Part shown: piece by piece, positions 59,801-64,000 of the stretch | Position numbering within the stretch: position 1 is the first letter of the stretch | Layout of the letters: each line of letters starts with the position of its first letter | Source of the DNA: Pseudomonas graminis | Lineage (GTDB): Bacteria > Pseudomonadota > Gammaproteobacteria > Pseudomonadales > Pseudomonadaceae | Reading direction: 5' to 3' | Assembly: GCF_004364335.1 (NCBI RefSeq) | Contig: NZ_SOCR01000002.1 | Coordinates: 434,001-498,000, forward strand | DNA: 64,000 nt | Notes under the pieces: generated by a model | What the model was told of the DNA's origin: nothing | Databases searched by the model: none | Seen by the model: only the letters and a program-made list of their open reading frames with translations | Program-made: the position numbers and the translations under genes

Positions 59801-59980
59801 AGCGGGGTGAATACCTTTGCCGTGCAAAGCGTGTCCATGGACCGGGACGCCGCCGTCGTGGGCGCCCGCGCCAGCCTGGCTTTGAACCGGGATGCGCGGA
59901 TCAACCTGGACTACAGCGGCCTGCTGGGCGCCCGGGATAAAACCCACGGCGTAGGCCTGTCGCTGAATTGGGAGTTCTAA
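56870..59980 (+). CDS. Subtilisin-like (S8) serine protease autotransporter 2
   Basis: A 1036-residue paralogue of the gene at 53717, 150 bp downstream. Signal peptide 1-42 (cut near GVAQA-APYVE). Protease domain about 57-435 with Asp92 (LGIFDQPVY), His149 (GNHGTHVGG), Asn280 (FAAGN) and Ser372 (NGTSMAAPHVAG). The Asp is followed by QPV instead of the usual Ser/Thr-Gly. Passenger repeat about 490-530, barrel about 762-1036 ending GLSLNWEF. The barrel and repeat region are much more alike between the two proteins than the protease domains. An AAGGA ribosome site lies about 12 bp before the ATG. Confidence 0.93.
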   Translation: MKKPSTTRQLAVSSIRHAIGQAHRASCGALACYLATLGVAQAAPYVEAGQTGNVASWRSPEFTAQWGLGAINADQAYAAGYTGKGVKLGIFDQPVYAPHPEFASPDKVINLVTSGIREYTDPYIPVKAGDAFRYDGTPTPDSNGRLGNHGTHVGGIAGGNRDGGPMHGVAFNAQIISADNGDPGPEDGIVLGNDGAVYQAGWNALVSSGARIINNSWGIGITDRFDQGGRDPAFPHFTVQDAQLQFNQIQQILGTRPGGAYQGAIDAARSGVVTIFAAGNDYNLNNPDAMAGLGYFVPEIAPNWLTVAALQQNPNATAAGATPYTLSTFSSRCGYTASFCVSAPGTRIYSSVLNGTSLQDLTVGWANKNGTSMAAPHVAGSMAVLMERFPYMTGAQVADVLKTTATDLGAPGVDALYGWGMINLGKAVNGPSIFVTEADIPAEFRISGAYGDSQFVANLPGVGALVDAGKPTQRLCSGPQCGRDTWSNDISGHGGLTKTGIGTLVMTGANTYSGPTLVNEGRLAINGSLASAVTVNDTGILGGNGRVASLVANRGGTVAPGNSVGTLNVAGDLNLAPGAVYAVELSPTGSDRIIAGGQATVSGATMALSLENGAGFSTSEVNSLIGRQFSVLQAAGGVQGQFGSVLDNYAFLDGNLAYSGTGVALALERNADSFASAAQTANQANVAAAAEQLGAGNAVYEELLLSPDAATARRAYTQLSGEVHPAITTQLINDSRQVRDAVGDRLRVDGLYDQPAAGVEGNNLWVKGLGAWGKNAGSSDSASSTSSLGGLLAGVDGLVAEHTRLGAMVGYSDTSLGMGDDTHSSASADSYHLGAYIGHEEGALRLTAGASHSWHRIDVKRDLQLGTSTDRLKVKRDAQSTQVFTEAAYRLNLQPLALEPFANLAYVHFDSDSFTEKGGATALKGNDDTRDTMLSTLGVRAGSRFNLTDTQKLDVSGTLGWQHNLSDTSAEQHLAFASGVNTFAVQSVSMDRDAAVVGARASLALNRDARINLDYSGLLGARDKTHGVGLSLNWEF

Positions 59981-60036
59981 CCGCAAGCGCTGCCTGAAAG
60001 CCTGCGGAAGCTTAAGTGCTCTCGCCAGATGCGACA

Positions 60037-60075
60037 AACCGGAAGGCAGGGTCTACTTTGACCCTCCAACCGGTT
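60037..60075 (+). terminator. Probable terminator after autotransporter 2
   Basis: ACCGGAAGGCAGGGTC pairs with GACCCTCCAACCGGT with small bulges, 57 bp after the stop. 60076-60248 shows only a small CCCGGTCTTGACCGGG hairpin and no gene. Confidence 0.55.
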
Positions 60076-60248
60076 CAGTAGCTATCCGGTGGAGCGCCTG
60101 AGGATCTGCTCGAAAGATTGCTCTCTTTGATGCAGAGAACCTCTCAAGCCCGGTCTTGACCGGGCATTGACGGCTTCTTTGCCTCTCTCAAGGAAACGTT
60201 CGTCACGGGCAAGTGATTGACGTCCCTCATTACGTATCGACAGGGTCA

Positions 60249-60526
60249 TTACAGCTCGATGCGTTCCACCTTGCCCACCAACAGGATGTAGGACAACGCC
60301 CCGAGGAACGCGAGAACGGCGATGTAGGTGATCGCCGGCGCAAAGGAATCACCCGACGCGAGGAAGCCGATCACGATCGGTGGCGATCGCCGCCAGGTTG
60401 CCGATCAGGTTAAACGTACCGCCGGTTAGCCCCAACAGCCGCGCCGGGGCGAGGGTCGACACCAGCGACCAAGTGATCGACGCCAGACCGTTGCCGAAGA
60501 AGGCCAGCGCGAGGAAGGCGATCACC
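60249..60526 (-). pseudogene. Relic of MFS transporter 3' end (right copy)
   Basis: About 92 C-terminal codons of an MFS sugar-acid-type transporter: [20 protein letters not shown], then [10 protein letters not shown], a 2-base deletion near 60380, then the normal end ...VERIEL and stop (complement of 60249-60251). Same orientation as the 52541-52668 relic. Its 5' side is cut exactly where the immunity-gene relic ends (60527), a recombination junction. Confidence 0.75.
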
Positions 60527-60788
60527 TCAGAACATTCTTGAATCCCACGGTTCTCCACCTTGCCGGTGAGATTTGTAGCTGTCGATTTTCCAATCTCCTG
60601 CTTTTTTTTAACAAGACGAAGAGATATTCATCCTGAAAGTTCGTCTGCGATGTAACAAATACTTCGGCTCGGGCTTTCGTTTTAATCTCCACCAGGATTT
60701 CCGTTGGATTTAGATGGGAAGCCAAAGCTCCCAGGGCCCTTACCGCCTTAGACCCGACGCGTTTCAGTGCAGTAATGGTCAAACAGAG
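60527..60788 (-). pseudogene. Relic of NTF2-fold immunity gene
   Basis: Matches the last about 85 codons of the intact immunity gene at 63280-63753 (shared [18 protein letters not shown]) up to about 60788. A 17-bp deletion near 60710 and a frameshift near 60605 in the A/T run break it. It keeps the WDSR-type end and stop codon. It is therefore a dead, truncated copy in the same orientation as the intact gene. Confidence 0.75.
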
Positions 60789-60857
60789 TAACCGTTCGGG
60801 AACGTCACTTACCAAATCGATTGAGTTAAGCCTAGGGGTGACAAAACCTAAACCTAG

Positions 60858-61553
60858 TCAAGCCCCCAACTGGATATCAAACGCGCTCGCCAGGCGCTTG
60901 CGGCCTTTGGCAGTGACTATCAATGCACGCGAATCCAGGGTATGCACGAGCCACTTGTCCCGCACCATATGGCCCAGCAACACCGCGCCGAGGGTGCCCC
61001 CTACATGGGCGCAGCGCTGGCTCCAGTCGAGACAGGGAAAGGCAAAACGGCGCCGAGCCTGGGTGTCGGAAGTGAGATCCATGCCCATTTGGGTCAGGTG
61101 CTCAATGCCCTTGGGGGTCAGTCCATAGTCGCCCTGCTCTTGGCACATCAACTCGCCCACCAGCAAGGCATCGTGCAACATGACACCCACCTCCCCGGCC
61201 AAATGGTCGTAGCAGGTGCGGGCATGGCGCAGATGGCAGGGGGTGGAGGGTTTGAACGCCGGCACCTCGAATGAAGTAATTGACAACAGCCCTTCCAATG
61301 CCTTGGCGACATCGGCACTCGCGAGCTGGAAGTACCGATGCTTCCCTTGGGAAACCATCGTCACCAGCCCTTGCTCCAGCAGTTTCTGAAAATGGCTGGA
61401 CGCCGTGGAAGGGCTCTTCTGCGCGACTACAGCCAACTCGGTGGCCGTACGGGCCCGGCCATCCAGCAAGCAGCACAACATGCGCGCCCTGGCAGGATCG
61501 GCAATCGCCGAGGCGACATTGGCCAGGCGCAATTCCGATTGCTCAACATCCAT
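60858..61553 (-). CDS. ArsR-type winged-helix transcriptional regulator
   Basis: A 231-residue regulator with an ArsR-like helix-turn-helix (about 10-95; IADPARARMLCCLLDGRART, SPSTASSHFQKLLEQGLVTM) and a longer C-terminal domain with several Cys and His (PCHLRHARTCYDHLAGEVGV). ATG at 61553. It is divergent from the MFS transporter at 61624 with only 70 bp between, so it almost certainly controls that gene. The ligand cannot be read; the Cys/His residues could bind metal or a thiol-reactive compound. Confidence 0.87.
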   Translation of the reverse strand: MDVEQSELRLANVASAIADPARARMLCCLLDGRARTATELAVVAQKSPSTASSHFQKLLEQGLVTMVSQGKHRYFQLASADVAKALEGLLSITSFEVPAFKPSTPCHLRHARTCYDHLAGEVGVMLHDALLVGELMCQEQGDYGLTPKGIEHLTQMGMDLTSDTQARRRFAFPCLDWSQRCAHVGGTLGAVLLGHMVRDKWLVHTLDSRALIVTAKGRKRLASAFDIQLGA

Positions 61554-61623
61554 TGTTCGATGCTCCTCGAAGTGAAACCGTCACCTCAAGCATAACCTAT
61601 GAGCCAACATGGAGGAGATGGCG

Positions 61624-62874
61624 ATGAAGAACACCCGTTTTTTTGGAAAAACTGTACTGACGTGTACGTTCATCCTGGCAATGGTCGGCTGGGGCATAGG
61701 TTTTTACGGGCCACCCATTTACATGCAGGCCGTCATGGAACGCACCGGATGGCCGATCGCCCAGGTATCGGCAGCCGTTACCCTTCACTTCCTCAGCGGC
61801 ACACTGGTCATTGCGAACCTGCCACGGATTTATGCCCGCTTCGGCGTGCCTGCCATTACGTTGCTTGGCAGCATCGTATTGGGAGTCGGGGTGAATATCT
61901 GGGCTCAGGCCAACCAGCTATGGGTGTTGTATGCCGGCGCCATCTGCTCGGGCATCGGCTGGGTCACGCTGGGTGCCGCCGCCGTCAACACATTGATCGC
62001 CCCCTGGTATGTCAAGGAGCGGCCCAAGGCCCTTGGCAAGGCATACAACGGTGCCAGCATGGGCGGGGTAATCTTCTCGCCCCTATGGGTGTTTTTGATT
62101 GAGCGTTTTGGCTTTGGCACGGCGGCGCTGGTGGTCACCATCATCGCCGTGGTGCTAATGGGCATCTTCGCCTCTCTGGTCTTCAACAAAAGCCCGCAAA
62201 GCCTGGGCCAGCATCCCGACAACGAAGCACTGCCGGAACCCATCGCAACCAGCGCCATCGTCGCACCCTGGACTGCCGCACAGACCCTCAAGTCAGCGAA
62301 GTTCCGCACCCTGGCCGCCGGTATGTCGCTGGGGCTGTTCGCGCAGATCGGCTTGATCGCACACCTGTATTCGATCCTGGTAGGACGCATGGGCGCCCAT
62401 AACGCCTCATTCGCCATGGGCCTTGCCACGGCCAGCGCAATGGGCGGTCGTTACCTCGCCGCACGGCTGATGACCCAGGGCATCGACCGTCGTCAACTGG
62501 CCTGCCTGGGCTACGCCATCCAGATGCTCGGGACGCTGATGCTGCTCGGCCTGGACAGTCACCCGGCAGTGGCGTGGGTGGCGGTGTTGCTGATCGGTTC
62601 AGGCATCGGAAACGCCACCTCCCTGCCACCGCTGATCGCACAGACCGAGTTCAGCCGCGAACAAACCGCCAAGGTGATCGCGTTAATGGTGGCGATCAGC
62701 CAAGCCACCTATGCTTTTGCCCCAGCGTCTTTCGGACTGGTTCGCTCAAGCTTTTCGGATCCGGGCGATGCAATCATCGCCCTTGTGGTGGCTGCCGTGG
62801 TTGTACAAACCCTGGCGATCCTGTCGTTTTATCTCGGTTCTACCGCGCGCCCATTCGGTAAAATCGTCTATTGA
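61624..62874 (+). CDS. MFS transporter
   Basis: A 416-residue major facilitator with about 12 membrane segments, starting MKNTRFFGKTVLTCTFILAM. GGAGGAG at 61611-61617 fixes the ATG at 61624; ATGs at 61609 and 61618 are too close to or inside the ribosome site. Segments GVGVNIWAQANQLWVLYAGA and GKAYNGASMGGVIFSPLWVF are typical of the oxalate/monocarboxylate-like MFS branch. Substrate unknown. Paired with the divergent ArsR-type regulator. Confidence 0.88.
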   Translation: MKNTRFFGKTVLTCTFILAMVGWGIGFYGPPIYMQAVMERTGWPIAQVSAAVTLHFLSGTLVIANLPRIYARFGVPAITLLGSIVLGVGVNIWAQANQLWVLYAGAICSGIGWVTLGAAAVNTLIAPWYVKERPKALGKAYNGASMGGVIFSPLWVFLIERFGFGTAALVVTIIAVVLMGIFASLVFNKSPQSLGQHPDNEALPEPIATSAIVAPWTAAQTLKSAKFRTLAAGMSLGLFAQIGLIAHLYSILVGRMGAHNASFAMGLATASAMGGRYLAARLMTQGIDRRQLACLGYAIQMLGTLMLLGLDSHPAVAWVAVLLIGSGIGNATSLPPLIAQTEFSREQTAKVIALMVAISQATYAFAPASFGLVRSSFSDPGDAIIALVVAAVVVQTLAILSFYLGSTARPFGKIVY

Positions 62875-63006
62875 CGCCATCCTCCGGCCAGGCAGTTACG
62901 CTGCCTGCCACCCCTGTCCTGCCTTGGATCTAGTCCCCAGTAAGCACCCGGTGAAGGCGCATTGCATTAGTCCACGCTGTGATCATCAAGTGTTCAGGTT
63001 CCCAAT

Positions 63007-63278
63007 ATGGAATGCCAGATTCGCCCCGCAACGAGCGAAGATTCGGCAGCGTTCAGTCGAGTGGTGATCGCTGCTCTGCGTGAGTCAAATTCACAGGACT
63101 ACCCACCTGATGTCATCGCTCAAGTTGAGCGGAGCTTTACTCTTGGGGCCGTCAGCGTACAGCTCACTGAGTGCACGGTTTTCGTAGCCTTGCTGGACGA
63201 AAATATTGTCTGCACTGCAAGCCTCATGAAGATGTCGTCAGAAGTGTTTTCGTTGACCCTGCACATCAAGGTGGCCCG
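63007..63278 (+). pseudogene. GNAT N-acetyltransferase, frameshifted and truncated
   Basis: Begins MECQIRPATSEDSAAFSRVV, the usual start of small GNAT enzymes. Near 63228 the frame slips: the next frame continues with VVRSVFVDPAHQGG, the acetyl-CoA-binding region. The gene is then cut at about 63278, just before the stop codon of the convergent immunity gene. The C-terminal half of the domain is missing, so it is not functional. Confidence 0.75.
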
Positions 63279-63279
63279 A

Positions 63280-63753
63280 TTATAATATTCTTGAATCCCA
63301 CACTTCTCCCCCGTACCGGCGGGATTTATAGCTATCGATTTTCCACTCCCCTGTTTTTTTCAAAAACACGAAGAGATATTCGTCTTGAAATCTCGTCTGC
63401 GTTTTAACCAATACCTCGGCTCGGGTTTTGGTTTTGATCTCTACCAGAGTTTCCGTTGGATTTTCGACACCGTTAAATTTAGACGGGAAGCCAAAGCTCC
63501 TAGGGCCTTTACCGCCATAGACACGGCGCTTGTCAGTGCAGTAATGATCAAACAAAGGCTCAATACGCTCACCGAAGATCTCAAACCAATCGGTTCCCGC
63601 AACGTAGTGGTACTCATCGCCAGGATATGTCTGCCGCAGCGCTTCATCCTCCTCCTTATGCTTGGCGTAAATATCACTTTCGATCGAGTTCCATCTCGCC
63701 CCGAATTCGCTGACACGCATTGCTAAATGTGACTTAAGCGAAATTTCATCCAT
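63280..63753 (-). CDS. NTF2-fold immunity protein (RhsIA-like)
   Basis: 157 residues from MDEISLKSHLAMRVSEFGAR (ATG at 63753 with GGAG eight bases before it; the frame extends to 63783). An NTF2-like domain covers most of it. The C-terminal signature [20 protein letters not shown] followed by KIDSYKSRRYGG matches the NTF2-fold immunity family that protects against Rhs/polymorphic toxins. No toxin gene is seen in the window, so it is an orphan here or its toxin lies right of position 64000. A broken copy lies at 60527-60788. Confidence 0.8.
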   Translation of the reverse strand: MDEISLKSHLAMRVSEFGARWNSIESDIYAKHKEEDEALRQTYPGDEYHYVAGTDWFEIFGERIEPLFDHYCTDKRRVYGGKGPRSFGFPSKFNGVENPTETLVEIKTKTRAEVLVKTQTRFQDEYLFVFLKKTGEWKIDSYKSRRYGGEVWDSRIL

Positions 63754-63783
63754 TTTATAAGCTCCAAAATTTCTATAAGGCAT

Positions 63784-64000
63784 CGCTGCCTTGAACGTCG
63801 CCGTCTTTCGACTCTAGGTTTCCAGCTTAGAGAGCGGCGCGCCTGGTAGCTATCGCGGCTTCTGAGTTGGCTTCATCACTGATGCACTACGGCAGTATTA
63901 AACGCGCGAATAACTCGAGTGCACGCTACAGGGTCGTGGTCTCGGGGGGAGTAGTCGAAACGCCTGCTCGCCGGGGCTAGGCAGCACGATTCAGTCACCT
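63784..64000. other. Window end without recognised gene
   Basis: 217 bp with no reading frame of note and no clear repeat or terminator. It is probably the upstream region of the immunity gene or the tail of a gene outside the window. Confidence 0.5.

Noticed and set aside
60076..60248. Insertion-sequence remnant after the second autotransporter
   Set aside because: Only a short CCCGGTCTTGACCGGG hairpin is seen; no transposase-like frame or terminal inverted repeats.
52541..64000. Prophage or integrative element
   Set aside because: No integrase, terminase, capsid, tail or tRNA attachment site is visible; the region is a mosaic of secreted-protein, transporter and immunity genes.

Overview
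The window looks like the chromosome of a fluorescent or plant-associated Pseudomonas (P. fluorescens / P. syringae lineage). GC content is high, and REP-type palindromes carrying the core GTAGGAGCCGGCTTGCTGGC recur between genes. Up to about 50 kb the gene order follows a conserved Pseudomonas core neighbourhood, known in P. aeruginosa as kdpFAB ... hydrolases, thioesterase, gpsA, PA1611-like kinase, fabA-fabB, htpG, braB, sucDC-lpd-sucBA, sdhBADC, gltA. The assignment rests on reading the translated genes and synteny from memory; no database search was possible.

Layout. 1-2915 (minus): high-affinity K+ ATPase genes kdpF-kdpA-kdpB, with kdpB cut by the window edge. 2916-4001: gene-free, built of intergenic repeats. 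4002-6919 (plus): OmpR-type regulator, small-loop sensor kinase and a five-EF-hand protein. 6975-11728 (minus): AI-2E/PerM-type permease, cation-efflux-like transporter, DUF4892 protein and two alpha/beta hydrolases. 11729-12383: more repeats. 12384-14918 (minus): thioesterase, sixA, DUF4389 protein, gpsA. 15232-20200 (plus): HptB-type hybrid kinase, fabA-fabB (unsaturated fatty acid synthesis), pirin. 20310-25030: dienelactone hydrolase, htpG, small coiled-coil lipoprotein, branched-chain amino-acid carrier. 25522-37000 (minus): a TCA-cycle block (sucCD, lpd, sucAB, sdhCDAB), divergent from gltA at 37363. 38739-44337 (minus): START-domain protein, Cys-cluster protein, lipoprotein, MocR-type regulator, and an OmpA-like / DUF4398 / solute-binding trio. 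44472-48398: etfBA divergent from ETF-ubiquinone oxidoreductase, the electron outlet of fatty-acid beta-oxidation. 48544-52433: AraC regulator, zinc alcohol dehydrogenase, coiled-coil protein, IclR regulator.

52.5-64 kb is accessory DNA. Two large tandem subtilisin-type autotransporters (1000 and 1036 residues) lie between two same-orientation relics of the 3' end of an MFS transporter gene. To their right come a broken immunity-gene copy, a divergent ArsR-type regulator/MFS transporter pair, a frameshifted GNAT gene and an intact NTF2-fold (RhsIA-like) immunity gene. The mosaic of gene ends suggests repeated insertion and recombination at this site.

Points that most deserve follow-up: the modular intergenic repeat whose nested hairpins differ by compensatory changes between copies; the autotransporter island and its flanking relics; the orphan immunity genes; the metal-ligand-rich sensor kinase beside a calcium-binding protein; a 34-bp perfect palindrome at a stop codon; and a PsrA-like operator against a near-consensus promoter at the ETF-QO gene. 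No tRNA, rRNA, CRISPR array, complete insertion sequence or prophage was recognised.
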